From: Cinnamomum chago
Taxonomy: Eukaryota > Streptophyta > Magnoliopsida > Laurales > Lauraceae
Direction of reading: 5' to 3'
Length of the DNA stretch: 64,000 bases
Assembly (NCBI GenBank): GCA_038049695.1
Contig: CP142456.1
Location: forward strand, 70,277,422 to 70,341,421
Translations under genes and position numbers: made by a program
The notes under the pieces: model-generated
The model's database searches: none
What the model was told of the DNA's origin: nothing
The model's input: only the letters and a program-made list of their open reading frames with translations
In this document: in pieces, positions 10,589 through 21,960 of the stretch
Numbering within the stretch: the stretch's first letter is position 1
How the letters are laid out: each line of letters starts with the position of its first letter

Positions 10589-12921
10589 GGGCAAGTCATT
10601 TGATTTTCACTTTATCTATATTATTTTTTAATATATATTTTTTCCTTGTTGAGTAATGATGCCCCACTTCTTTGTTCATTTTTTACACCCTTTTCCATAT
10701 ATATGTCTCTTAAGCCATATAGCTCCACCTTTATTAAGAATATCAGTCACTTTTAAAAATAGTAATTAGGGAAGTGTTAGGGCTTATTATAGCATGGAAA
10801 ACATATAGTGGAAGGAGATCTCATGCAGTGGCTAAAGCACTCATATTTACAAAGGACGCACCACAACATATCACATAGGTCCTGCATGATGGATTATGAA
10901 CCCTTCACTAGAGTTTACTGTATTTGCATCAGAAAATTCCCTTGGTTTTGCAACAGAAAATATCCTTGGTTAGACAAGTGGATATTTCAATTTTTGGTGC
11001 ATTTCAGATGTAGTCAAGTGTCCTATTTGGTTAGGCATTAGAATTTATATGACTTGCATAGGCATACATTACTTTAAATATATGTAACTCCTAGCACTAA
11101 CAATACAATCTATTCTGATTCCTTACACAGACACAAAGATTCTCTACTATTTTGCCTTCAGTGATTTGTGTTAGGAGAAACTACCTCCCTCCCTCCCTTT
11201 TGTGCTGAGTCTTAACGGAATCCTAAGATCCTGACTCCATGGTTCTATCCACTGCAAAAGAAGCCCAAGTGCTGACTTGAAGGTCCAACCTGCATCGAGA
11301 TTCTAATAACTTATTACAAGGGCCAATGGTCCCAAAAAGAGATGTTGAGAATGCCTTTCATTTTTGCTATCATATTGTTCTGTACCCTCTAGACATCTAC
11401 TTTTCTCATGCCAGTTTAGAAGCTATCAGATAAACTGAAATTTTTTGCATGAGCGGTACTGATGGCTAGAAGAAGAAAAAAAAAATCTCATTTTACTGTG
11501 ACACTCACAACACCATTGTACACAATGTAATGCCTGCATTATATGTTAATAGAAATCCTTTCTTAGTATAAAAGAACAAGTACTGACCACAACAATTGAA
11601 AAAAAGAACAGATTATGATTTTACCTTCATTTTTTTGGATTCAATCAGTGTATATATGTATTTTATCATCTACTGCCCTATGTTACTCTCAAATTGTAGT
11701 TCCAGTTTTTCTTTCAGCTTTGATTAGTAAATTTAGTTGGCATTCCCTCTCATATTTAGCATTCTGAGACTTAAGTGACAAGTCACCAGTGTGTAGATCT
11801 TTGAAGCTTCTCATTATCCAGATATACTTAAAACGACTACTGAACTTCATCTGTTTCTTTTACAGTTTCAAACGTTTTGCTGCTTTTTGCTGATTCTGAT
11901 TTTTTTTTTCTTTTGTGTATTACAGCTTTCAGCTGTTCAACTATTGGTTCAATTGTGTGAACAACGGAACCCTACTATTCGGACAAGTGCTGTGATGCTG
12001 ATCTTTTGCCTGACTGTAGATGGTGATGATGACACATTAGCACAGCATGTGGACCAAAGGTGCTTGGAAACTTTACTCACAATTGTCCAAACTTCTCATG
12101 ATGAAGAGAAAACTGCTGCAATGGGTATTATTTCTAACCTCCCCATGGACCATACCCAAATCACACAGTGGCTTCTGGATGCTGGGGCACTTCCCATCAT
12201 TGTCAGGTTTCTCGCTGATAGTAGGCACAGCAGTTCATATATGAACCACCTTGTAGAGAATGCTTCAGGAGCCTTACGTCGTTTCACTGTATCAACAAAC
12301 CATGAGTGGCAAAACAAAGCAGCTGAAGCTGGCATTATTCCAGTGCTGGTCCAACTTCTAGGAACCGGCACCTCTTTGACAAAGCAGCATGCTGTGATTT
12401 CATTGGCTCAATTTTCAGAGAGCTCATCTAGCTTGAGCAGACCAGTAGAAAAACGACTGGGGTTTTTGTGCTGCTCAACGCCACCTGAACCTGGCTGTCC
12501 AGTCCACTTGGGTGTGTGTTCAGTTGAGACATCATTTTGCCTAGTGGAGGCAGGCGCGGTCCAGCCATTGGTGAGAGTGCTTGGAGATTCAGATTTTGGA
12601 GCTTGCAAGGCTGCACTGCGAGCATTGTCAACACTGATAGATGGCGAAAAGCTACAGAACGGCAGTAAGGTGCTCTCCGAGGCAAGATGCATTGCAGCAA
12701 TTATAAAGTTGTTAAGCTCCCCTTGTGCCGATCTGCAGGTTGAGGCCCTCCATATTTTAGAGAGAGTTTTCCGACTGCTAGAGCACAAGCAGCAGTATGG
12801 TGCTTTGGTGAAGATGCCTTTAGTTGACATAACTCAGAGGGGAAGTGGTACTGTGAAGGCTCTTGCAGCCAAAATACTTGTTCACTTGGATGTGCTTCCC
12901 AATCAGTCTTCCTTCTTCTAA
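1..12921 (+). CDS. PUB44-like: U-box/ARM-repeat E3 ubiquitin ligase, PUB44-like (5' partial, 4 exons seen)
   Basis: Exons 1-594, 836-1139, 3283-3773 and 11926-12921 join in frame to 794 residues ending in TAA; phases across the three introns are 0, 1 and 0. The reading frame is open at base 1, so the N-terminal part lies upstream. A U-box covers about residues 52-118 (FYCPITYDIMVDP, then RSAIEK, NTTCPLT and SIEEWKER). The rest is helical ARM-type repeat (for example AAVKALKNLSSLPRNGLQMI and AGIIPVLVQLLGTG). By family knowledge the U-box recruits an E2~ubiquitin and the ARM repeats bind substrate, often at the plasma membrane; relatives act in senescence and immunity. Oddities: residue 81 is Arg (CGG, 241-243) where relatives have Trp after AIEK; intron 2 has a weak donor (GTTCTT); intron 3 is 8,152 bp and filled with transposons. 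Family assignment is confident; one-to-one orthology with Arabidopsis PUB43/PUB44 is not shown. Confidence 0.93.
1140..3282 (+). other. Intron 2 of the U-box gene
   Basis: No coding signal. It holds a short (AT)n run just after the donor (about 1157-1174), a pyrimidine-rich stretch (1800-1935), the 135-bp tandem duplication listed separately, and a duplicated phrase (CCAAATACCAAAA[A]GGAAATATG at about 2884 and 2937). GTGGGCCCC-type and CCCAGGATT motifs around 1380-2060 suggest old MITE sequence, but no pair of termini could be fixed. Confidence 0.6.
2399..2665. repeat. 135-bp tandem duplication (2 copies) in intron 2
   Basis: The unit starting GTGATTTATGAATGATGA at 2399 starts again at 2534, a period of 135 bp. 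The copies differ by a few substitutions (for example CAAATGGTTAGC against CAAATGAGTGAC) and run through GTACAACC. Ordinary local duplication with no coding content. Confidence 0.9.
3774..6017 (+). other. Proximal part of intron 3, no recognisable content
   Basis: AT-rich unique-looking intron sequence. Short open frames on both strands have no family resemblance. No terminal repeats, RNA genes or coding homology were recognised. Confidence 0.5.
6028..7332. mobile_element. MULE-like non-autonomous element rich in CGGCCGATAC palindromes
   Basis: The left end begins AAGGATGAAAAT and the right end reads ATTTTCTTCCTT, giving imperfect inverted termini (AAGGA[T/A]GAAAAT). The 10-bp GCCTGATAGC flanks it exactly at 6018-6027 and 7333-7342 (11 bp if the shared A is counted); 9-11 bp is the Mutator-superfamily range. 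Subterminal regions are packed with GTATCGGCCGATAC and GGCGGGCGTAGCGG motifs on both sides, able to form stems. Inside is a ~165-bp imperfect tandem repeat (from GACCACAAAGAGGTGAAAAC at about 6899 and GACCACAAAGAAGTGAAAAT at about 7062) ending at a run of 23 C (7154-7176). No transposase. A second member starts at 63,816. Superfamily assignment is inferred from TSD length and termini. Confidence 0.8.
7485..8086. mobile_element. GACACGGACACG-rich terminal-inverted-repeat element
   Basis: The left end AAGCATAGACACGGACA is mirrored by the right end TGTCCGTGCTT. Both subterminal zones hold repeated GACACG/CGTGTC units that can fold back on one another, around an AT- and T-rich core with no ORF. 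A 7-bp TTAGAAG follows the right end (8087-8093) and occurs at 7473-7479, 5 bp outside the proposed left end, so the TSD and the exact left boundary are uncertain. It lies inside intron 3 of the U-box gene, 150 bp from the MULE-like element. Superfamily not determined. Confidence 0.65.
8087..9025 (+). other. Intron 3 segment between two transposons
   Basis: No coding signal. From about 8650 it aligns with 44,350 onward (TAGCTGAACAAGGAGCAAGTCC against TTAGCCAAACAAGGTGCAAG and so on), marking the left limit of recognisable duplication. 8460-8540 is an AT-rich palindromic patch (TATATATTTATATATAAATATA). Confidence 0.5.
9026..9847. mobile_element. hAT-type non-autonomous element, 822 bp
   Basis: Perfect 12-bp terminal inverted repeats CAGGGCCGGCTC and GAGCCGGCCCTG. 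The flanks GCCATAAG (9018-9025) and GCCATCAG (9848-9855) form an 8-bp TSD with one mismatch. TIR sequence and TSD length are typical of plant hAT elements. The interior is AT-rich without a transposase. The duplicated copy of this intron has no such insertion (GATCATAAGGATGCTAGC at about 44,663), an empty paralogous site. Confidence 0.88.
9848..11925 (+). other. Distal part of intron 3
   Basis: Non-coding. It includes a fragment of the GAGATGCTCC fold-back MITE family next to an (AT)n run (10,525-10,586) and sequence shared with the duplicated copy near 44,700-45,290. A pyrimidine tract leads to the acceptor TATTACAG before 11,926. Confidence 0.6.
10525..10586. mobile_element. Fragment of fold-back MITE plus (AT)n microsatellite
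   Basis: GTGAGAGCATCTCTCATAGG and GAGCATCTCCCATATA match one end of the family seen complete at 34,797 and 42,583; an (AT)n run of about 30 bp follows. The other arm is missing. Confidence 0.6.
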
Positions 12922-13623
12922 AGTTGGATAGATCAGACATTAACAAAGCATAGTCTTTAAGCATAAACAGGACTACCAAAGAGGGTATGTAGTGTGAAGC
13001 TTTCTTATAACCTGCAAATTCTGAGTCACAATCTTATGAAGCTACCACTCCCTTCTTTTGGAGCCATGAGAAGAAAGAAAACAGTACATGAAGAAATGAA
13101 TGGAAGAGCCTTTAAGATTGTAGCTTCATCCTCTTATTGCTCATATACCACAAATTTAAGCGGTTGGCCATGGGTTTTGTTTCATCTCATTGAAAGAGTA
13201 GAGCGAAAGAGTTGAAAAGGATCCAGTACAGCCTCAGAGCATAGGCCGATGGAAAACCATCACATGTTCGTTTAGAGAATGGGGAGATGTGTATGTTGCA
13301 TGGCACATTGGGGCTACTGCTTTCTTTGGCAGTCCGGCACTGATATCATATTGAAGCTGTAAGCATTTGGAGGTTGGACACTTTAGAGTTTATATTATTC
13401 CGGTATGAATGTTGGACACCTTTAGAGTTTATATTATTCCGGTATGAATGTTTGCTATTAGGTAACTGAAGTGATTCTGCCTTGATTCTGCCTAGACCTC
13501 TTCATTTTCAGGCTGCTTTGTATTGGTTCAATTAGAACCTTTTTGTTCGCATAGAATACATATGAATTCATGGTCAAATTAGCTCCATCAAAGGATTATC
13601 AAAGAGGTAAAGAGTGAAGGATA
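12922..13623 (+). other. 3' UTR and downstream flank of the U-box gene
   Basis: No coding signal. Sequence through about 13,335 is conserved in the decayed duplicate (46,270-46,805). Around 13,374 and 13,412 a ~38-bp unit (TTTAGAGTTTATATTATTCC) is tandemly duplicated. No clear AATAAA poly(A) signal could be assigned. Confidence 0.5.
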
Positions 13624-13741
13624 TGTAAGAAACCATATACGAATCCAAAAGCTTAAGCTGATAGGTGGAAAGCCCATACAGGTATATTAAGATATGTCAA
13701 GCTTATTACTTATGCGATGTGGGATGTGGGACTTCCCAACA
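13624..13741 (-). mobile_element. Candidate solo LTR of a miniature LTR retrotransposon (118 bp)
   Basis: Read on the minus strand it begins TGTTGGGAAGTCCCACATCC and ends GGTTTCTTACA, with canonical TG...CA ends and the TGTTGGGAAGTCCCACAT start common to plant SMART/TRIM LTRs. No second LTR, primer-binding site or clear 5-bp TSD was found nearby, so it is either a solo LTR or a fragment. Confidence 0.55.
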
Positions 13742-14139
13742 GGGAGCTTGACTTTCCAAGGGTTTTATTAGGAATTCATTTTCCATGGGGACACTATTTG
13801 GTGGTCATTTTTGGATATTTACCTTGATTTTTCATTTTTTAACCACTAGCAGGAACTCGGAGTTTTCGAAATCTTAATAATTCAATTACATAAAACAAAC
13901 AGTGCTAAAGATTATTATAGAATTTGTTTGCTCTGCCATTCTTATTCACCTTGAAACATAACAGGAGTTTCTATAACAAGCATTCCCTAGCCTTTCGAAA
14001 CAACCATATTTCTTATTTCAGGTTTGTCTGCTGTACATGGCCTCCTCCAGGCAGACAGTTGATAACTGGTTGGTTAGTTCCCTCTGCCAAGTGAGGCTCT
14101 GGTGAAGTCAGTAAAAGACCAAGATAAGACAGCTAGCTA

Positions 14140-14374
14140 CAGGGCTGGAGCCAGGATTTCATCTTTGGGGGGGGGGGGGGGGGGGAAAACTTGAATAAAA
14201 TTTTATTTCATCAATTACTTTGCACCCAAAATGGGTGCACTAAGATCCCTTTTTTCCTCTCTCTTTTTTTCTCTCCCTCCTCCTTCTTCACAGCACAACC
14301 CACTTGCACTCTCCTGCACACACTAACTGCACCCACCTCCGCTCCCTGTCTCCCTCCACCCGGATCCGCCCCTG
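14140..14374. mobile_element. hAT MITE, 235 bp, with perfect 8-bp TSD
   Basis: Flanked exactly by GCTAGCTA at 14,132-14,139 and 14,375-14,382. The ends CAGGGCTGGAGCCAGG and (reverse complement of the right end) CAGGGGCGGATCCGGG are inverted repeats typical of the plant hAT CAGGGGCGGA family. Contains a run of 19 G (14,167-14,185) and a C-rich right half. No coding capacity. Confidence 0.9.
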
Positions 14375-16081
14375 GCTAGCTATACAGCACATGAAGAAGA
14401 ACATTCTATGTGGAGGTGAGTGGATAGCAACCTTTCCTCAATGTAGCCTTGAAATTTGGTTTCACTAGATCTGGAAAATGGTAAGGAGACGAAGCCCTTT
14501 TTTCAAAGGAAGGAAGGGATGTCGTTACAAATGAGAGTATCTATGGGAATCTGGGACGTAGGTTGTCATTCTTTTTGAGAGCTGCTAATGCCACATCCAA
14601 TTTCTCACCTAAATTTATCCTTCTCCGTAGTTCGGATAGATACTTCACAAGTTTTATTCGAACCTACTTGTGAGGATCATATCATTGTATAGAAGGCACC
14701 CACTAGCCACCTGTTAGCCTTAAGTGGGTCCGACTCTTATTTGAATGAAATTTAAAACCCATAGAAGTGGGCCCATGAAAGTACGTCAAGACTTTCTCGA
14801 AACTCCAAAATAAATTAGAAACCAAGATAAATGGAATAAGGCATCTTAGGTGGCATTTTAAATTCAAAAGCTTGTTATAAATGTCTGCACAATTGATATG
14901 CCTCGCAAAATCCCATATGAGTTGGGTTTCTTACTTACTTTCATTGGACACAAAAGAGGCGGCAAAAATTCCCCCTTTTAAGACTTGCACTCATATGCAT
15001 ATGTACATTATGGGTAATTCTCCAAAACACCCAACTTTAAAAATGCTCTTTTTTCCAACTTTTTTTTTTTTTTTGGTCATGGAGCCCACCTTCGGTTCAA
15101 AAGGCTACAATGACCCTATCAAATAAATAATTTACATATATATATATATATAGGTCTCATATAGAGCTTTAAGTTATACAAATAAACAATGAAATTTAGT
15201 CTAGAAAATAAAACCCCTATAGTAGATTTCTTTTGATACATTCAAACCCTATACCATTCTATATTTCAAAACAATTCTTTTTTTTTTTTCTGGTAAAAAT
15301 ATTTCAAAACAATTCAAATTCAAGAATGTTGTCCTACAACACTGGTGATTTTGCTAGTTGGGAACAATTTTTGATAGAAAGTTTTTCAAATAAGTTGATT
15401 AATAATTTTCAGAATGGAACATTGTAAGCATGGGCTGCATGGCCCTTTTGATGGAAAATGAATAGGAAAGCATCACTCACACTAGAAATTCAAGTCCCAG
15501 GAAGTAGAGACGTCATCTACATCTCTACCTTCTGTCATTCACCCTTTTACATCTTTAATAATCCTTTCTTATAACCCTATTAGACATCCCCCAATCGACC
15601 CATCCGTGAGTTATAAAAAGCTGACGCTCGGTCATCAACTGACCATAGCCCACTATGTACAAGCGATGAGACATAGAAATCATCATTTGAGGGGAAAAAA
15701 AAGTCCAAGTAGACCGCTACTGGTGGCATTTCTTGCAATCGATTAGTGATAGTTGGACATTTATTTTCAACCCCAGATAAGTTATTAGGGGTACAACGTT
15801 GGACCGAATATTAAAAAAGCTGGCCAACCCAAGCCCGGTAGAAATTGGATTCAGGTAGGCCTCGCTTAGTGTTGTGTTGATATTATTATAATCACACATG
15901 CCATACGCCAACAAAGGAAAAAACAAAAAAAAGTTATTTTCTTGTTTGTGGTCATCGCAGGCGATTCGAGGGCTCACTCTGCATCAGGTCTGCGGTCTGC
16001 CTTCTAACACCCATTAATCAATTGACTCTGGATCCCATTTATCACTCCATCACATTGTATTCTTTATTTCTTTCCCTAAGG

Positions 16082-16135
<54 letters not shown>

Positions 16136-16825
16136 GATTACCAGTGTTAAAATCTACTCATTACATCCACACAGTACACTCTGTACAGTGGAATCCATCC
16201 TTTAAGTTTTTTTGAGGGAGGTGCCTTAACACTGTGTACCTACAGTTGGAATTGACTGTTAATTGTAGAGGCCACTAAATTAGGTGTATAAAAAATCAGA
16301 AACACATGAAGGCATGCACACACGCACAAAAGAAAAGCAGCAGCAGCAGCAGCTAGCACTTGGCATGGATTGAAGACCTCGCACACGCATGCACGCATAA
16401 TGGGAAAAAAATTGGGAAAAATGAGCCCTAACCCAGCATAGATCACAAACATGGGGTCTTATTTCAATCTAGCCGAAGTTGCACCACTTGGTGGCAGAAC
16501 TAGCACTAGCAGGCATCAGTGGACAAATTTCTAAATTGTGTGGTTTAGGTATACATAAGGCTGGGAAAAAATTTATTTTCACAATGACAAAATAAACAGA
16601 GATACATACACTGTTGTTTATCATGGATCGTCATCACCTAAACAAATATGCAATGTTGTTTATTATGGATCGACATCAAAACCAACCACCAATTAGGTAT
16701 ACATAAGGCCTTCATTGACAATGAACCTACCCTTCTTGAGACAACGATTGTTCATTGGCCACACCTAGTATTTCTTTCATGGCTGGACAATTTGCAATGG
16801 GCATGCAAGGCGGCCCACCTGCGAT
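14375..16825. other. Convergent intergenic spacer, left part
   Basis: No gene recognised. Contains an AT microsatellite (about 15,136-15,153), an uninterrupted T run of about 47 bases (16,086-16,132), and a short GCA run (16,337-16,352). Open frames here are short and of low complexity. Confidence 0.5.
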
Positions 16826-18830
16826 CAAGTTACCAACCCACACCCACCACCACCGCCCACTCTCTTTCCCCACCCACACACACTACCCAACCCCACATGA
16901 ACTAGAACAAGCCCAAATTTGACAAATCCAAACCAACAGTCACTCAATAGTTGGATTCAAATCCAGAGGTCGTCGTCTTCCAAAACTGTTAAAAATGGGG
17001 CCAAAGATTGGAGGGTTGGGATGAACTAATGGGTTTTATATTTTGCACTGATAGGTATCATTGAACACATTCCATCCCCCCGCCTTCATCACCATCATTA
17101 TCATGGCCCCAGGTAGACGTATATAGTTCATCACACCATCTGGTCCATCACACTAGGTCACTATATATACACTCGAATTCAAAACATCCGGCCCCTAATT
17201 TAAGAAAGATGCAGCACAGCTGGTGCCGTATTGTTGGAGATTATTCAAGGACTCGCCAAAACTCATGAAAACTACAAACAAAAGCAACTTATCATCAAAT
17301 TTAAGCATCTTGACAGAATTGACACCAAGTAACGGAAACAAAAGCACTTTTAACATAAGTTTCTTGAATCCTGACAGAATTGGCTGCAAGGTTTGACCAA
17401 GTCAACAGCCCCAATAGGTCACACCAACACTCAGTGGAGGACCAAAATCAGTAACTCAGCTGGGCTTAAAGTTTATAAATAAGGTAAAGCCCCATAAAGT
17501 TTATAAATAAGAATAACATAATCAACATTGTTACAGCCCATACACCAGAACCTAATATAGAAAGGGCCCAGCCCATGGGGCATATTTGGATGGCCAAGGA
17601 TTAAAACAGAAACAAGACCTACCCTTTTCTTCTTCTTTTTCACTAATAAGAAACAAGACCTACTTGTCCAGGGCTGCTTTGACATTTTTCACGAATGTAG
17701 AGTGTCAGGTACGAGAAATCAGCAAGGCACCTCAGTAACACCCACATGTGAAACAAGCATTCCAAATTATTCTCCATAGGTTGAGCAGTGAGTAAAATAT
17801 AATTTAAAAAAAATCAAGTGTTAGAGATCAATCTAATGATGGGCCCTGCTCCCATCTAGGTTAAATCTGGATGCATCCATTCCTTGGGATCTGGACACTC
17901 ACTACTGATAAAAGAAGAATAGCTTCACATTTAAATAATGGGCCCTCTAGGGTCATACAAGTATCTAACGGGTACACCCCATCTGCGGAAAAACAAACCC
18001 GAGATAAATATAAATACCTACTAGAATGTTAACACGGCAAAAATTCAAGGGAAATTACTCACTTGTCCAGGCATAACCATATCACAGGCATGACAAAGAT
18101 TGAGACTCGTTTCCACATTATGTTTGAATTTCAATGTTGATCAATAAATGAATAGACTATATTGCATGCTTCACCCGACTACAAAAGACACTAAATTCCT
18201 GCTGCGTGAACACAAATTTCATAATCTCCCAATCTATTGATCATGCGTACTAGTTCTCTGTTCTATTATGAAATCGAGTTCTCCTAGGATTGGGTTGTTT
18301 CAAGTACTATGTTTCATAAAGCCCTGGTGCGCCTAGGCACTGCATGAATTAAACCAACACCAAAAGTTTCCAAATATAACCAACAATCAATTACCTAATA
18401 TGCCTCTAACCTTGCAGAATCTACTCTCAATTCTATAATTCTTTCAACTGAACCAAGAATTTGAATAAGCAAATAAAACTCTCCCAAATGACGATGAAAC
18501 AGATATCTTCAAATTTAATTCAGCAGTTTTTCTTTTCACTTTCACAACTACTGGAATCAACTTCTCTAAAATGCCTGCCTACAAATTTAATTCAGCAGTG
18601 GAATGCCAAGATCCAAAGCCATCATTAAAACACATGATTCAAAAATATATGCTCCAATTACTCACATGCTCCTAAGTTAAATCTCAGCATCAACAACCAC
18701 CTACTCATAAATGTTTCTGTAAATAATATCGATCACCGACTAAAAGACCTGAAATATTTCATTTTGGATTGCAGAGATATGATCCCTAAAATACCAACGT
18801 TGATTTCAGAAATTTGGCACATTCTTCAGG
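16826..18830 (+). repeat. Segmental duplication, block 2 copy A
   Basis: Recurs in the same orientation at 60,732-63,810. Landmarks: ATAGTTGGATTCAAATCCA (about 16,947 and 60,820), TTTAAGAAAGATGCAGCACA (17,199 and 61,067), CTAAATTGCATGTTTCATCA in copy B against its counterpart near 18,153, CATAAAGCCCTG (18,316 and 63,329), and CAAACTTGCAGAATCTG-type text near the end. Non-coding. The copies have diverged, with many indels. Confidence 0.88.
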
Positions 18831-19279
18831 CAACACAGCATCCTACATCCAACAATCTCCATACACTGAAAGCAGCAAAAGGTTCAAACTTCAAACCCAT
18901 CTTGCCACATTGATAGTTGCCTTCACACGAGAAAGTCTGACAAGGAAAGGAACTAACCAGTATGCTCGTTGGGAGGAATTCTTGGTAATTTCGAGGATAA
19001 GAGAGTAGATATGCAGATGAAAGGTGATACGAAAATAGAGATAAATATAAAAGCTGAGTTACACAACTTCAACCTTGAAATGAAAAAAGGAAGCAATTTA
19101 CGAATACAAGGATTTTAGCTTTCTTTTAAGAATTCTGTCAAACAGATATTGACAGTGTCATAAGCAATTTGAAAAACACTTTTTTTAATTAAAAAATCCA
19201 TTATAGGAAGCCAAAGCACACATACACACAGAAGCCTTTTCTAAATAAGAAGAAAATCTCTATTTACTGAAGGACAAGT
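18831..19279. other. Spacer between block 2 copy A and a CGGGTC-rich element
   Basis: AT-rich non-coding sequence; nothing recognised. Confidence 0.4.
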
Positions 19280-20312
19280 CTTGAGGAGGCAAAATACGAC
19301 CCGACCCGACCCGCCAACCCATCCCAAGCCGATCCACATATGACCCACACAACCCGACCAGCAAAAAATGTGGGTCGGTCACGGGTCAATGTTTTCTGAC
19401 CCGTGGATAAATGGGTCAAGTTAAGTTTGACCTGCCTAACCAGCATGGCCCATTTAAATTTTCCTTTAAATTTTAATTATTATTCCAAATCCCAAACAGG
19501 CAAAGACCCTAATGATACCCACTTTCTATTGCACCCTACAGTATCCACCAGAAACTCAAACTCAAATTTTAGTATCTACTTATTTTGATATGTTTTGTTA
19601 ATAAAAAAATTTTATTTGATTTCTATTAGTTCTGCTATTCAATTTCTATAGCTGTTTTTTTTTAATATATATATATGCACACTTACGATTAAATTAATTA
19701 TTTTTTCTCTTTTTGCCCCTCAAGTATGCCCTTTGTGAGCTTTTACTGAAGAACATTTTTATATGGTCCTCTTTCTTACGCTATGGATAATGGATATGAA
19801 GAAAATACAATAGACAAGACATAAAACAATAAAAGAGCTAAAACTGAATTGGATTGTTTCAATCCATGGGCTAGAAAAGGATGAAAGGGCCTTGTCCAAT
19901 TGGACCCCACCTTTTATGGAAGGAAAACTGAGTAACCAACCTCATGTCCTTACAACGCTGTTGAACTTCGTCATTCACAAAAGGGCTAGAGTTTGCATGA
20001 ATTGCTTCAGTGTATGGAAAATAAAAAAGTTAATTGACCTTGGCCTCACTTTCCACTGATGGAAAGCTAGGTACTCACCTCAAATGATTGTTGAAATGAA
20101 ATTGGGCTCGAGTTAAGCTTACAAGTCAATTTGGGTTAGGGAGGGAACCGTGGTCGGGTCGATTGATCCACTAGATGGAAGCGGGTCAAACCGACCCGCC
20201 GTAGCCTGCAATGGTTGTGTAGGTTAAAGTGGGCTGGGTCGGATTGACCCACAATGGGTGTGGGTTAGGTGTTTCTGACCCATTTAATAAACGGGTCCGA
20301 TTCAGGTTAGCA
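19280..20312 (+). mobile_element. CGGGTC-rich hAT-like non-autonomous element, copy 1 (one end decayed)
   Basis: Aligns over its whole length with the reverse complement of 62,117-63,071. Shared text includes GGCAAAGACCCTAATGATAC and CCACTTTCTATTGCACC, the CACAAAAGGGCTAGAGTTTG centre, and GTTAGGTGTTTCTGACC near the right. Both subterminal zones are rich in GACCCGACCCG/CGGGTC. The left end reads GAGGCAAAATACG, a worn form of the GAGGTGGCAAAACACG terminus of copy 2. The right terminus is missing after GGTTAGCA. No ORF. Confidence 0.75.
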
Positions 20313-21960
20313 ACTTCTGCTCAACAAGGTACCCCTTAAAACTTTGGAGACCCAATAGGAAACACAAAGCCCAAAGCAAGCTCTGCCCGACAATACAGTG
20401 GAGAGAGCAAAAGAAAACCCCAAGTTATAAAACATCAAAATCTGAAGGTGATTGTCTAACTCTGGTTTCTTCAATTTAAAAGCAGACCACCTTATCTTGG
20501 GAGATCATGGTAAACTGGAAGAAAACTATTTATATCCCGACTCGTTTAGATATATCGTCTCTTCAGCATTGTAAACAAACTGTTAATGGGATGTTAGTGA
20601 GATTTTTTTTTTTATCAAAGCTGGACTATCCTCTCTTTACTTCCTCATTATGTGTATGGCAAATATCATATGGAAAAGGACAGGGCCAGAATGTCAGCAG
20701 GACTGCATCTGGATCATCAGGCATTAGATATGTAGACACATAGTCCAGGCTGGTACTGAAGATGCTACGATGTTTCAATTCCTGTGATCATGGATCTTCT
20801 GTGTTTTGAGGGGTTTATTGTGGAAGTGATGGTTGAGCTGATTCTGTATGTTGGGTGTTCTGCTGCGGATGTGTTGGTTGGGCTGAATGTTCTTTGGGAT
20901 GTTTTAGTTGAATACTTTGTAAGGGCTGTGCTCTCAGCTATGTAATCTATCCTTTCATTAATGATATCCCCAGGTTATAATGAAAAACAAAATCTGGAGT
21001 TTTAAGAAACTGAAGTTATAAAACATCAAAATCTGAAGTTTCTCTTTAAAAAGAGAATAAATTGGTAAGAGAGAAGGAAAAGAAGCCCAAATTACAAAAC
21101 ATCAAAATCTGAAGTATATCTTAAAAAAATAGATTAGTTGTATCAGAGAGAACTGAGAAAATAAAAACTTGAGCTGTGAACAGGATCTTGGCCCTAACAC
21201 AAGAAGCGAAGGCTGGATAAGTCATAGATCTATAGTGGGCTAGTGGAGTAACAGTACCATGGCATTTCTACTATAAATCCAAAGATAAACTGAGGCAAAA
21301 GGAACAAAGGCATCATTTCATCAGGTTCCATCAGAAGCAACCATACAAGCCTGTAAAGCTTGCCATATCCAGTGTACACAAGGATAATCTTATTGACACA
21401 GTAGAGTAGCAAGTCTTCGAATATTTTCCTGTTTGTTTCTCGCATTAACTGTTATTATCATAACAGACTGCCTATTGATTCAGCTGCTTGTCAATAGAAG
21501 CTTCATTATCTTGCTACAAAACCAAAAAAAAAGTAACAGAAGAAAAATGTAACACACTCACCACATTGCCCACACTTCACTTCATCGTTCAATAGATACG
21601 AGTATTATAGTAAAAGGTAAACTGTCACACTTAGTCCTTCTATAACCAATATAAGCATACTACCACCAATCTAGCGAAACGCACAGCAGTACTTAAAGAA
21701 GAGCAACTGAAGCTATAACCGCTTCCATGTTCGTCGCATTTTTAAGGAAAGACAAACCAGACAGCAAATAATCTATCGACCATCCCTCACTATCTGAAAC
21801 CCGCCAATTTGATTACGCCTACAAAAACAGTGCCCGAGTGACAAAATTTCAGCATGATTTGTTAAACGTATTGCCGTTCTGCAGTAGAGTCTATGACCAA
21901 GAAATTCAATAGACTACGAATGTAAGAATCGCATCGTCACCTGAGAAAAAGGCACATCAC
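20313..21960 (-). other. 3' UTR and downstream flank of the RRM gene
   Basis: Downstream (minus strand) of the RRM gene stop. The phrase AAACATCAAAATCTGAAG occurs three times (about 20,430, 21,020 and 21,099), spaced irregularly. No other gene recognised. Confidence 0.45.

Larger units (their letters stand above)
8650..13335 (+). repeat. Segmental duplication, block 1 copy A
   Basis: This stretch (end of intron 3, last exon, 3' flank of the U-box gene) recurs in the same order and orientation at 44,350-46,805. Matching landmarks include CCATGCTCCCTCTCC (about 9930 and 44,730), GAAAGACAGGAGTCCAA (10,036 and 44,857), TCAATGTTTAGGAGCTT (about 10,440 and 45,010), GAACCCTTCACTAGAGT (about 10,897 and 45,276), the last exon, and TTCTGAGTCACAATCTTATG past the stop (about 13,018 and 46,378). 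Intron sequence is shared, so it is a DNA-level duplication, not a retrocopy. Copy A is longer because of the hAT element, AT repeats and about 1 kb of intron missing from copy B. Confidence 0.9.

Noticed and set aside
12408..12830. Open frames on the minus strand across the last U-box exon (up to 140 codons)
   Set aside because: They are antisense to a well-supported ARM-repeat exon and have no recognisable domains.
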